Shown: piece after piece, positions 15,693-22,839 of the stretch | How positions within the stretch are numbered: the first letter of the stretch is position 1 | How the letters are laid out: every line of letters starts with the position of its first letter | Source of the DNA: Lachnospiraceae bacterium | GTDB taxonomy: Bacteria; Bacillota; Clostridia; Lachnospirales; Lachnospiraceae | Assembly (NCBI GenBank): GCA_900759225.1 | Contig: CAAEUM010000236.1 | Span: forward strand, 1-22,843 | Direction of reading: 5' to 3' | DNA: 22,843 bases | Made by a program: the position numbers and the translations under genes | The notes under the pieces: model-generated | Databases searched by the model: none | Told to the model about the DNA's origin: nothing | Seen by the model: the letters and a program-made list of their open reading frames with translations, nothing else

Positions 15693-16724
15693 TTATCTCT
15701 GAACGCGTCCTGAGCCGTCTCCGCCTGCCAGGTTCTCAACGTCAGCACGGGTTACCAGGTTAAGATCACCAGGAATTGTGTGCTTTAATGCGGAAGCTGC
15801 TACTGCAAATTCAAGAGCTTCCTTCATATCCTTGCCGTCCAGAAGTCCGCAGATAAGACCTGCTGCGAAGGAATCGCCGCCGCCTACGCGGTCAACGATC
15901 GGCTCGATGTGGTACTTCTTAGAGTGATAGAATTCACGTGTCTTTCCATCCATGATGCATGCAGACCAGTCGTTGTTGGAAGCGCTGTGGCTCTCACGCA
16001 GGGAGCTGATGATATACTTGAAGCCGAACTTGTCAGCCATCTGGTTGAAGATATCAACGTATCCAGCCAGCTCAAGCTCTCCGGAGGTAACATCTGTGTT
16101 GCCTGGCTTGAAGCCAAGAACCTTCTCTGCGTCCTCTTCGTTTCCGATGCAGACATCAACGTACTGCATGAAGTTTGTCATAACCTTCTGAGCCTTCTCA
16201 GAGCTCCACAGCTTCTTGCGGAAGTTTAAGTCAACAGATACTGTAACGCCATGAGCCTTTGCAGCCTTTAAAGCAGCCTCAGTCAGAGCGATCGCCTCGT
16301 CGCTGATAGCTGGTGTGATACCGGTAAAGTGGAACCACTCGCAGTCAGAAAAGATTGCATCAAAGTCAAACTCGTCAGCAGTTGCAGTTGCAATAGAGCT
16401 GTCTGCGCGGTCATAAACTACGTTGGAAGCTCTCATTGCAGAACCGGTCTCCAGGAAGTAGATTCCCAGTCTCTTGCCGCTTCTTGCGATATGCTTTGTG
16501 CCTACATTGTACTTTCTCATAGTAGCGATCGCGCAGTCGCCGATTGGGTTTGCAGGAATTGCTGTTACAAACTCAACATCATGTCCATAGTTTGCCAGGG
16601 AAACTGCTACGTTTGCCTCGCCGCCGCCGTAGTTTACATCAAACTCATCTGCCTGAATAAACTTCTCGTTATTTGGGGTAGATAATCTTAACATAATCTC
16701 GCCCATGGTTACTACTTTTGCCAT
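15693..16724 (-). CDS. kdgK: 2-keto-3-deoxygluconate kinase (PfkB family)
   Basis: Phosphorylates KDG to 2-keto-3-deoxy-6-phosphogluconate, the substrate of the aldolase encoded just upstream. The protein has 343 residues. PfkB motif 1 is NYGGGEANVAVSLANYG (31-47). ASNVVYDRADSS (99-110) is the KDG-kinase-type sugar contact region. VSVDLNFRKKLW (162-173) and DRVGGGDSFAAGL (278-290) follow, with Asp284 as catalytic base. AAAGGAGAG precedes the ATG at 16724. The gap from eda is 56 bases without a convincing terminator (only CCCG / CGGG), so they share a transcript. Confidence 0.93.
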   Translation of the reverse strand: MAKVVTMGEIMLRLSTPNNEKFIQADEFDVNYGGGEANVAVSLANYGHDVEFVTAIPANPIGDCAIATMRKYNVGTKHIARSGKRLGIYFLETGSAMRASNVVYDRADSSIATATADEFDFDAIFSDCEWFHFTGITPAISDEAIALTEAALKAAKAHGVTVSVDLNFRKKLWSSEKAQKVMTNFMQYVDVCIGNEEDAEKVLGFKPGNTDVTSGELELAGYVDIFNQMADKFGFKYIISSLRESHSASNNDWSACIMDGKTREFYHSKKYHIEPIVDRVGGGDSFAAGLICGLLDGKDMKEALEFAVAASALKHTIPGDLNLVTRADVENLAGGDGSGRVQR

Positions 16725-16780
16725 TGTAATACTCTCCTTTTATATCATACTATCCCGAAAAAACGGGGTTTTAAGTTTTC

Positions 16781-17431
16781 TTATGCTCTTGCTGCTGCAA
16801 CAGCTGCAACGAATTCCTGAGCCTTTGCTGTAACTGCTGCAAAATCGCCGGTCTTAGCACCCTTTGTCAGGCTGCTTCCGGTTCCAACTGCATAAGCGCC
16901 AGCCTTGATCCACTTGTCCACGTTGTCAACATCAACGCCGCCGGATGGCATAAACTCACCCTGTGGAAGAGGTCCCTTGAAGGAGCTGATCGCTGCAGGT
17001 CCTACAATGTTTCCTGGGAATACCTTAATGATATCACAGCCGGCTTCCATAGCGGTAATTGCCTCACTTGGGGTCATAACACCTGGCAGCATCGGCACTC
17101 TGTAACGGTTGCAGAGCTTAATGGTCTCTACATTTAAGCCTGGGCTTACAATGTAGTTTGCGCCAGCCAGGATGCAGGCTCTTGCTGTTTCCGGATCCAG
17201 AACGGTGCCGGCACCGATCACGATCTTATCGTCATTTTTATACTTATTAGCCATCATCTTGATGAACTCAACCGGATCACCCTCGTCCATTGTCATAGTC
17301 AGCTCAATGAAGTTGATTCCGCCGGCAATGATTGCTTCAACAACCTTCTCGCCCTGCTCGTAGTTCTTTGCACGAACAACAGCAACCAGACAGTCTTCTT
17401 TCATTCTTGCTAATACTTGTTCTTTTTTCAT
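16781..17431 (-). CDS. eda: 2-keto-3-deoxy-6-phosphogluconate (KDPG) aldolase
   Basis: Splits KDPG to pyruvate and glyceraldehyde-3-phosphate, the last step of hexuronate breakdown. The protein has 216 residues from the ATG at 17431, with AAGGAG upstream. A longer frame to 17479 lacks a good site. Family residues are in place: VAVVRA (Arg20), FIELTMT (Glu43), GAGTV (74-78 region) and CDIIKVFPGN, whose Lys136 is the Schiff-base lysine. It is slightly longer than E. coli Eda, with an Ala-rich tail. It is the first gene of the operon with kdgK and the second kinase, from the promoter at 17501-17529. Confidence 0.95.
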   Translation of the reverse strand: MKKEQVLARMKEDCLVAVVRAKNYEQGEKVVEAIIAGGINFIELTMTMDEGDPVEFIKMMANKYKNDDKIVIGAGTVLDPETARACILAGANYIVSPGLNVETIKLCNRYRVPMLPGVMTPSEAITAMEAGCDIIKVFPGNIVGPAAISSFKGPLPQGEFMPSGGVDVDNVDKWIKAGAYAVGTGSSLTKGAKTGDFAAVTAKAQEFVAAVAAARA

Positions 17432-17483
17432 GGTTTTCTCCTTCTTTCTCATTAATTCGCATATACGATTTCCCTTCATATTT

Positions 17484-17529
17484 GCGATTTACTTACTTAA
17501 ATTTTAATCGCTGTACTGTGATTTGTCAA
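17484..17529 (-). promoter_or_regulatory. Promoter of the eda operon with overlapping inverted repeat
   Basis: On the minus strand, TTGACA (17529-17524), a 17-base spacer and TAAAAT (17506-17501), close to consensus. The -10 is bracketed by GCGATT (17484-17489) and AATCGC (17506-17511), a 6-bp inverted repeat that could be a regulator site. The IclR gene just upstream is the natural candidate, but the site does not resemble the enterobacterial KdgR box. Confidence 0.8.
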
Positions 17530-17569
17530 CAGCAAAACCCGCAAAAAAACCCGTTTTTATGTTCTTAAA

Positions 17570-18331
17570 TCAGAACTTTCCCAAAAAGCCCAGAAGCCTT
17601 GAAATCTGAAGCGCTTTTTCACTGACAAGACGGCCCAGCGCCTCATAATCCTCGGTCGGTTTATAGAGGCTTGAAACACTGATCGCCCCGATCACATGAC
17701 CCTCTTTTCCAAAGACAGGTGCGCCTGCACATTCCATATGCTCCTCCAGCTCCCTGGCATCCAGCGCATACCCCCGCTCTCTCACCTGCTCCAGCTCCCG
17801 CTCATAAGCCTCCCTGTTCAGGATCGTCTTGTCCGTATGGCGCTTAAAGCTAAGCCTTCCTATAATCTCATCCCGCTCCTCCGGCTCCGTAAAAGCCATG
17901 ATGGCTTTCCCCAGGGAAGTACAGTAAACCGGGTTCTTAGTTCCTACGGTAGCTGTGGTGATAATAGGGTTCTCCGGCTCGGCCTTGCAGATATAAACAA
18001 TGGAATCATCGGAACGGATACCGAAGAACACTGTCTTCTGCACCTCTTTTGCAAAGGCCTTCAGCACCGGATCAAGGGTACTGATGTAATTTAAGTTGTT
18101 GGTATAGCTCATCCCCACCCTGTAAGACGTAAGCCCAATGGTATAACGCTGCTTCTGTTCCTTTGCCACATGAAGCATCCCGGTCTGTACCAGGGTTGTA
18201 GCAATGTCATAGGCACTGGTCTTTGGGAGGGAAAGCTTCTCGCAGATTTCATCCAGGGTAATGCCCTCCGGCCTCCTGGACACCAGTTTTAATATGTCCA
18301 CTGCCCGCAGCGTTGTCCTGTTTAATTTCAT
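17570..18331 (-). CDS. IclR-family transcriptional regulator
   Basis: Protein of 253 residues, the normal IclR length. Residues about 1-65 form the winged helix (RAVDILKLVSRRPEGITLDEI, then LPKTSAYDIATTLVQTGML). The effector domain follows, with GIRSDDSIVYICKAE, TSLGKAIMAF, ALDARELEEHMECAGAPVFG and GAISVSS, all family hallmarks. The ATG at 18331 follows GGAGGCGG. The gene starts 30 bases after the uxaA stop codon and lies just upstream of the eda promoter. Inferred: a KdgR-like sensor of KDG or a related intermediate that controls the eda-kdgK operon and perhaps uxaA. It lacks an obvious terminator: CGGGTTTT repeats after its stop codon are not a clear hairpin. Confidence 0.93.
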   Translation of the reverse strand: MKLNRTTLRAVDILKLVSRRPEGITLDEICEKLSLPKTSAYDIATTLVQTGMLHVAKEQKQRYTIGLTSYRVGMSYTNNLNYISTLDPVLKAFAKEVQKTVFFGIRSDDSIVYICKAEPENPIITTATVGTKNPVYCTSLGKAIMAFTEPEERDEIIGRLSFKRHTDKTILNREAYERELEQVRERGYALDARELEEHMECAGAPVFGKEGHVIGAISVSSLYKPTEDYEALGRLVSEKALQISRLLGFLGKF

Positions 18332-18361
18332 CGATATTTTCCGCCTCCATACTGCCGTCTG

Positions 18362-19846
18362 TTACAGGGTTACACCCTGCTTGAAAATCGCCATATCGTG
18401 GAAGCCTGCCTCCTCCGATTTTACCCTGCGGCCGGAAGCAACCTCAAGCACATAGGAAAGCAGCTCACCAGCCAGCTCCTCCTTTGTCTTATCCTCCACC
18501 ATACGGCCTGCGTTAAAATCAATCCAGTTGTCCTTGCGGCCGGCAAGACTTGAGTTGCTGGAAATCTTTACAGTAGGTACAGGGGAAGCAAAGGGAGTTC
18601 CGCGGCCGGTTGTAAAGAGCACCATATGAGCGCCGGATACAGCCAGTGCAGTAGAAGCAACCAGGTCATTTCCGGGAGCGCTTAAAAGGTTTAACCCCTT
18701 AACCGATACCGGTTCCCCATAGTTTAACACGCCTCTTACCAGGGCGCTTCCTGACTTCTGTGTACATCCTAAGGACTTATCCTCCAGGGTACTGATACCT
18801 CCCTTCTTATTGCCTGGAGAAGGATTCTCATAGATTGTCTGGTTATGGCTTGTAAAGTAATTTTTAAAATCGTTGATCAATGCTACCGTCTTTTCAAACA
18901 GCTCCGGGGTTGCGCAGCGGTTCATAAGGATAGTCTCTGCACCAAACATTTCCGGTACCTCTGTAAGGATCGTGGTTCCGCCCTTACTCACAAGAAGGTC
19001 TGAAAAAGCGCCTACTACCGGGTTTGCCGTAATGCCGGAGAGGCCGTCAGAGCCGCCGCACTTCATTCCGATCACAAGCTCGCTGGCATCCGTCTTTTCC
19101 CTTGAAAATGCCTTTACATAATCAGCCAGCTCTCTTAACAGGCCCATTGCAGTTTCCATCTCGTCCTCCACATCCTGGCACTGGAGGAATTTTACACGCT
19201 GCTCATCATACTCGCCGATATAGTCCATCAGCACCGGGATATTGCTGTTTTCACAGCCAAGCCCCAGAACCAGAACGCCGCCTGCATTTGGATGATGGAT
19301 CATGTCAGCCAGCACTTTACGGGTATTTTCCTGATCATCTCCCATCTGGGAACATCCGTAGGGATGAGGGAATGCGATCACATCCTCCAGGGTTCCGCCA
19401 ACCAGCTCCTTCTGCGCCTGCTTCTCCAGAGCCTTTGCGATCGAGTTTACACAGCCTACAGTAGGGATGATCCAGATCTCATTGCGGATTCCAACCTTCC
19501 CATCGGTTCTCCTGTATCCGTCAAAATATACATGCTCTGTCGGTTTTACATCCTCGCCGGAAGGAGCATAATCATAAGTAAGCACATCCCCAAGCCCTGT
19601 CTTTACATTCTGGACATGAACCCATCCGCCTGCCTGGATATCTTCTTTTGCAAAGCCGATGCTAAAACCGTATTTAATGATCTTTTCCCCGCTCTTAATA
19701 TCTTTCAGCGCAAATTTATGTCCCTGAGGTATATCCTCTGCCAGAGCCACCTCTGTTCCTGCCACACACAGCGTCTCTCCCCTGCCCAGAGGACGGAGGG
19801 CAACTGCCACGTTATCATTCTCATTAATCTTAACAATGTCCTGCAT
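18362..19846 (-). CDS. uxaA: Altronate dehydratase (UxaA family)
   Basis: Dehydrates D-altronate to 2-keto-3-deoxygluconate in galacturonate breakdown. The protein has 494 residues, the family length. The N-terminal SAF domain is about residues 10-85. FDGYRRTDGKVGIRNEIWI (108-126) opens the catalytic domain. Cys-bearing motifs PTVGCVNSIA, PYGCSQMGDD and GLGCENSN are followed by GMKCGGSDGLSGITANP and GRGTPFASPVPTVKISSN, the family signatures around the Fe2+-dependent active site. Galactarate dehydratase (GarD) is a close relative, but the linked uxaC, kdgK and eda favour altronate. GGAG precedes the ATG at 19846 by 11 bases. It is cotranscribed with the iclR-type gene, from the operator-bearing promoter at 19953-19981. 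Confidence 0.94.
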   Translation of the reverse strand: MQDIVKINENDNVAVALRPLGRGETLCVAGTEVALAEDIPQGHKFALKDIKSGEKIIKYGFSIGFAKEDIQAGGWVHVQNVKTGLGDVLTYDYAPSGEDVKPTEHVYFDGYRRTDGKVGIRNEIWIIPTVGCVNSIAKALEKQAQKELVGGTLEDVIAFPHPYGCSQMGDDQENTRKVLADMIHHPNAGGVLVLGLGCENSNIPVLMDYIGEYDEQRVKFLQCQDVEDEMETAMGLLRELADYVKAFSREKTDASELVIGMKCGGSDGLSGITANPVVGAFSDLLVSKGGTTILTEVPEMFGAETILMNRCATPELFEKTVALINDFKNYFTSHNQTIYENPSPGNKKGGISTLEDKSLGCTQKSGSALVRGVLNYGEPVSVKGLNLLSAPGNDLVASTALAVSGAHMVLFTTGRGTPFASPVPTVKISSNSSLAGRKDNWIDFNAGRMVEDKTKEELAGELLSYVLEVASGRRVKSEEAGFHDMAIFKQGVTL

Positions 19847-19933
19847 GGTTTTACATTCTCCTATTATTAATGTTTGGATTTTCCCGCATTTTATGCGTAA
19901 GAGCTGAATTTATGCATCAAAGAACGGGATGTT

Positions 19934-19951
19934 TTTGTAAGTACTTACAAA
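19934..19951. promoter_or_regulatory. Operator palindrome of the uxaA promoter
   Basis: Perfect 18-bp palindrome TTTGTAAGTACTTACAAA. It begins one base downstream of the minus-strand -10, so it covers the expected transcription start. Its arms TGTAAG / CTTACA are the same as those of the palindrome at 20089-20102. A LacI-type repressor is the likely binder. Confidence 0.8.
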
Positions 19952-19952
19952 T

Positions 19953-19981
19953 ATTTTACTCATTTTCCTTCTATAAGTCAA
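19953..19981 (-). promoter_or_regulatory. Promoter of the uxaA-iclR operon
   Basis: On the minus strand, TTGACT (19981-19976), a 17-base spacer and TAAAAT (19958-19953). The leader to the ATG at 19846 is about 100 bases and includes a small hairpin CGCAT / ATGCG. Confidence 0.82.
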
Positions 19982-20049
19982 TATCAAAATCCTACTGGCT
20001 GAACTGTTACCAGTATTTTTCACCGTCCCGGCAATTTTCCAAAAAGGTA

Positions 20050-20078
20050 TTGCAATGTTTTCCGGTTCTGGGTATAAT
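20050..20078 (+). promoter_or_regulatory. Promoter of the lacI-uxaC operon
   Basis: TTGCAA (20050-20055), a 17-base spacer and TATAAT (20073-20078). The start of transcription should be near 20085. Confidence 0.78.
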
Positions 20079-20088
20079 ATTTTTAGCT

Positions 20089-20102
20089 TGTAAGCGCTTA
20101 CA
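20089..20102. promoter_or_regulatory. Operator palindrome of the lacI-uxaC promoter
   Basis: Perfect 14-bp palindrome TGTAAGCGCTTACA with the CpG centre usual for LacI-family sites, placed about +4 to +18. It also matches the CcpA cre consensus TGWAANCGNTNWCA, so catabolite repression is an alternative or additional role. Confidence 0.82.
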
Positions 20103-20121
20103 GAATGTGAGGTTGATTTGT

Positions 20122-21123
20122 ATGAACATATATGATGTGTCCGAGCATGCGGGCGTATCCATTGCTACGGTTTCCAGGGTATTAAACGGAAACCCCAATG
20201 TCAGCGAGAAAACCCGCCAGAAGGTTTTAAAGGTCATGGACGAGCTGGGCTACACTCCCAATGTATTTGCCAGGGGGCTGGGCCTTGATACCATGCGCAC
20301 CATCGGCATTATGTGTTCTGATTCCTCCGACCCCTATCTGGCAGGCGCGATCTACTATCTGGAACAGGGGCTCAGACGTCACAATTATGATGCCATCCTC
20401 TGCTGCACCGGCTATGACCTGGAAGCAAAGCAGAAATATTTTAACCTGCTGCGCTCCAAGCGTGTGGATGCCATTATATTGGCCGGTTCCAAATTTGTAG
20501 AGATGCGCGCAAAGGACAATACCTATATCCTGGAATCCGCATCCGAGCTTCCGATCATGCTGGTAAACGGATATCTGGAGGGGGAACATATTTACAGTAC
20601 CGTCTGCGATGATAAAGCTGCCATGTACCACGCCGCCTCCCAGCTTCTTTTGTCCGGGCACCGCCGGATCCTTTATCTTTACACCAGCTTTTCCTACAGC
20701 GGGCTCAATAAGCTGGAGGGTTACAAGTCTGCCTTAAAAGCAGCCGGAATGAGAGTTGAGGAGGGGATGATCCACCAATGCCCAAAAAACATTGAGGCTG
20801 CAAGGGATCTGCTCTTAACCCTTCACAAACAGGGGCTTTCCTTTGATGCGGTACTTACCTCGGACGATTCCCTGGCAGTAGGCGCTGTAAAGTATGGCCA
20901 CGCCTTACACCTGTCCATTCCGGATGAGCTCAGCATCATCGGTTACAATAACTCGATCCTTTCCCGCTGTACAGACCCGGAGATCACCTCCGTAGACAGC
21001 AAGGTGGAAGCATTATGCACCACCACGATCAACACCTTAATGGGGGTTTTCAGCGGCGTAAATGTCCCAAGCCGGACAACCATCGCCCCTGATCTAATAA
21101 AGAGGAAAACCACTAATTTTTAA
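20122..21123 (+). CDS. LacI-family transcriptional regulator of hexuronate genes
   Basis: Protein of 333 residues from the ATG at 20122, where the helix-turn-helix begins at once (NIYDVSEHAGVSIATVSRVLNG), as in LacI proteins. A longer frame back to 19870 runs through the promoter and operator, so it is not the coding start. Residues about 1-50 bind DNA and the hinge is near YTPNVFARGL. The rest is a periplasmic-binding-like effector domain (TIGIMCSDSSDPYLAGAIYYLE, then LTSDDSLAVGAVKYG, SIIGYNNS). The ribosome binding site is GTGAGG. uxaC starts 22 bases after the stop codon. Inferred: represses itself, uxaC and probably uxaA through the two palindromes in the divergent control region, with a uronate or pathway intermediate as inducer. 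Confidence 0.94.
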   Translation: MNIYDVSEHAGVSIATVSRVLNGNPNVSEKTRQKVLKVMDELGYTPNVFARGLGLDTMRTIGIMCSDSSDPYLAGAIYYLEQGLRRHNYDAILCCTGYDLEAKQKYFNLLRSKRVDAIILAGSKFVEMRAKDNTYILESASELPIMLVNGYLEGEHIYSTVCDDKAAMYHAASQLLLSGHRRILYLYTSFSYSGLNKLEGYKSALKAAGMRVEEGMIHQCPKNIEAARDLLLTLHKQGLSFDAVLTSDDSLAVGAVKYGHALHLSIPDELSIIGYNNSILSRCTDPEITSVDSKVEALCTTTINTLMGVFSGVNVPSRTTIAPDLIKRKTTNF

Positions 21124-21145
21124 AATTTAAGGAGGATTTCAAGAC

Positions 21146-22561
21146 ATGAAACAATTTATGGACAAAGATTTCTTATTATCCACCGACATGGCAAAGACGC
21201 TGTACCATGATTTCGCTGAAACAATGCCGATCCTGGACTACCACTGCCATATCAATCCCCAGGAAATATATGAGGACCGCAAGTTTGACAATATTACCCA
21301 GGTATGGCTGGGCGGCGACCATTACAAATGGCGTCAGATGCGCTCCAACGGCGTAGATGAAAAATATGTAACCGGCGATGCCACTGACCGGGAGAAATTC
21401 CAGGCCTGGGCAGAGACTATGCCAAAGCTTATTGGAAACCCATTATATCACTGGAGCCATCTGGAGCTGAGAAAATACTTCGGCTACCAGGGATACTTAA
21501 ACGGAGATACCGCAGAGGAGGTATGGAAGCTGTGCAACGCAAAGCTGCAGGAGGATTCCATGACTGTGCGCAACCTGATCAAGCAGTCCAATGTCACCTT
21601 GATCTGCACCACAGATGACCCGGTTGACAGCCTGGAATGGCACAAGAAGCTGGCTGAGGATCCTACCTTTGACGTACAGGTCCTTCCTGCATGGCGTCCT
21701 GACAAGGCAAACAATGTAGAAAAGCCAACCTACGCAGCCTACATTCAGACCTTATCCCAGGTAAGCGGCATTGAGGTAACTGATTTTGCTTCCCTGAAGG
21801 AGGCTTTAAGAAAGCGTATGGCATTCTTTGATTCCATGGGCTGCCGCGTTTCCGACCATGCCCTGGAATATGTGATGTATGCACCTGCTTCCGATGCTGA
21901 GATCGATGGGATCATTGCAAAGGCATTAAAGGGTGAAGCTGTAACACGCCAGGAAGAGTTAAAGTACAAGACTGCCTTCATGCTGTTTGTTGCAAAGGAA
22001 TACTGCCGTATGGGCTGGATCATGCAGATTCATTATGGCTGCAAGCGTGACAACAACGCTTATATGTTTGAGCAGCTTGGCCCAGATACCGGTTATGACT
22101 GCATCAACAACTACGCTCCAAGTGCAGAGATGGCTGATTTCTTAAATGCATTAAGCGCTACCAACGAGATTCCAAAGACCATCCTTTACTCCTTAAATCC
22201 CAATGACAACGCTGCCATCGGCACCATTATCGGCTGCTTCCAGGACAAGTTCCCGGGCAAGATCCAGCAGGGTTCCGCATGGTGGTTCAATGACCACAAG
22301 ATCGGAATGACTGAGCAGATGTGCTCTTTAGCTAACCTGGGATGCTTCGGAAACTTTATCGGTATGCTCACCGATTCCAGAAGCTTCTTATCCTACACAA
22401 GACATGAGTATTTCCGCCGCATCCTCTGCGACCTGCTTGGAAGCTGGGTAGAAAACGGCGAATATCCGGCAGATATGAAGTCCCTTGAAAGCCTTGTAAA
22501 GGGTATTTGCTACAACAACTCTGTACGCTACTTCGGTTTTAAGCTGGATGAGGTAAAATAG
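21146..22561 (+). CDS. uxaC: Uronate isomerase (glucuronate/galacturonate isomerase)
   Basis: Interconverts D-glucuronate with D-fructuronate and D-galacturonate with D-tagaturonate, the entry step of the pathway. The protein has 471 residues, the usual UxaC length, and belongs to the amidohydrolase-like barrels. PILDYHCHINPQEIYED (28-44) carries the metal-site His-x-His. TLICTTDDPVDSLEWH, VLPAWRPDKA, MQIHYGCKRDNN, and FLSYTRHEYFRRILCDLLG are family signatures. AAGGAGG (21129-21135) gives a strong start. It is the second gene of the operon with the LacI regulator and ends at a clear terminator. With UxaA on the other strand it points to galacturonate use; the linking reductase UxaB is not in the window. 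Confidence 0.96.
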   Translation: MKQFMDKDFLLSTDMAKTLYHDFAETMPILDYHCHINPQEIYEDRKFDNITQVWLGGDHYKWRQMRSNGVDEKYVTGDATDREKFQAWAETMPKLIGNPLYHWSHLELRKYFGYQGYLNGDTAEEVWKLCNAKLQEDSMTVRNLIKQSNVTLICTTDDPVDSLEWHKKLAEDPTFDVQVLPAWRPDKANNVEKPTYAAYIQTLSQVSGIEVTDFASLKEALRKRMAFFDSMGCRVSDHALEYVMYAPASDAEIDGIIAKALKGEAVTRQEELKYKTAFMLFVAKEYCRMGWIMQIHYGCKRDNNAYMFEQLGPDTGYDCINNYAPSAEMADFLNALSATNEIPKTILYSLNPNDNAAIGTIIGCFQDKFPGKIQQGSAWWFNDHKIGMTEQMCSLANLGCFGNFIGMLTDSRSFLSYTRHEYFRRILCDLLGSWVENGEYPADMKSLESLVKGICYNNSVRYFGFKLDEVK

Positions 22562-22567
22562 CCTGAC

Positions 22568-22605
22568 AAAAAGGACGCTGGAAACAATTCTCCGGCGTCC
22601 TTTTT
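22568..22605. terminator. Terminator after uxaC
   Basis: A 14-bp stem AAAAAGGACGCTGG / CCGGCGTCCTTTTT (one G-T pair) with its own A- and T-runs, so it can act in both directions. It begins seven bases after the uxaC stop codon. Confidence 0.9.
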
Positions 22606-22816
22606 ATTCTTCTTTCAGCAGTTTGACCCAATGCTCTTTGTCCGCTGCAAGCAGGCATGTAAGGCCAAGCTGCTACTTCTTTTTCTTTCTCTTCACAGCT
22701 TCCTTCCTGCCCTCAATATCTGCAAGAGCTGCCATATCCTTCGTTGCTTTTTCCACATCCAGGGGCTGTCGGGAAATAGATAGTTCTAAATAGGAGGGTG
22801 TCGCAAAATCATCAAA
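22604..22816 (-). pseudogene. Truncated coding remnant with an in-frame TAG
   Basis: On the minus strand one frame is open from 22816 to 22604 except for a single TAG at 22675-22673. The upstream part (47 codons) ends in a charged stretch, EGRKEAVKRKKKK, before the TAG. The downstream 22 codons end LLAADKEHWVKLLKEE and TAA (22606-22604), at the edge of the shared terminator. An in-frame TAA (22819-22817) inside the edge palindrome closes the frame on its N-terminal side. No start codon with a good ribosome binding site is visible. It looks like the 3' end of a gene truncated by whatever lies to the right. I do not recognise the family, and the TAG could be the true end with non-coding DNA beyond. 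Confidence 0.45.
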
Positions 22817-22839
22817 TTAGATGATTGAGCGATACCCTC
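22794..22839. repeat. Large imperfect palindrome at the right edge
   Basis: GAGGGTGTCGC (22794-22804) pairs with GCGATACCCTC (22829-22839), with one G-T pair. Inside it AATCATC (22807-22813) pairs perfectly with GATGATT (22820-22826), around a 6-base loop. The outer arm GGGTGTCGCAAAA resembles terminal repeats of some insertion sequences, such as IS1182-like elements. No transposase is visible in the window, so an IS end, a MITE or a stable RNA hairpin all remain possible. Confidence 0.55.

Noticed and set aside
19292..19870. Plus-strand open frame (192 codons) opposite uxaA
   Set aside because: It is the shadow of a well-conserved altronate dehydratase and shows no family signal of its own.
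19870..20121. N-terminal extension of the LacI regulator by 84 codons
   Set aside because: The extension would translate the promoter and operator region. The helix-turn-helix starts directly at the ATG at 20122, as is normal for the family.
22673..22675. TAG as a pyrrolysine codon or programmed readthrough
   Set aside because: No pyl genes or methylamine methyltransferase context are present, and the frame also lacks a start and is closed by a TAA upstream. A decayed gene or true stop is more likely.
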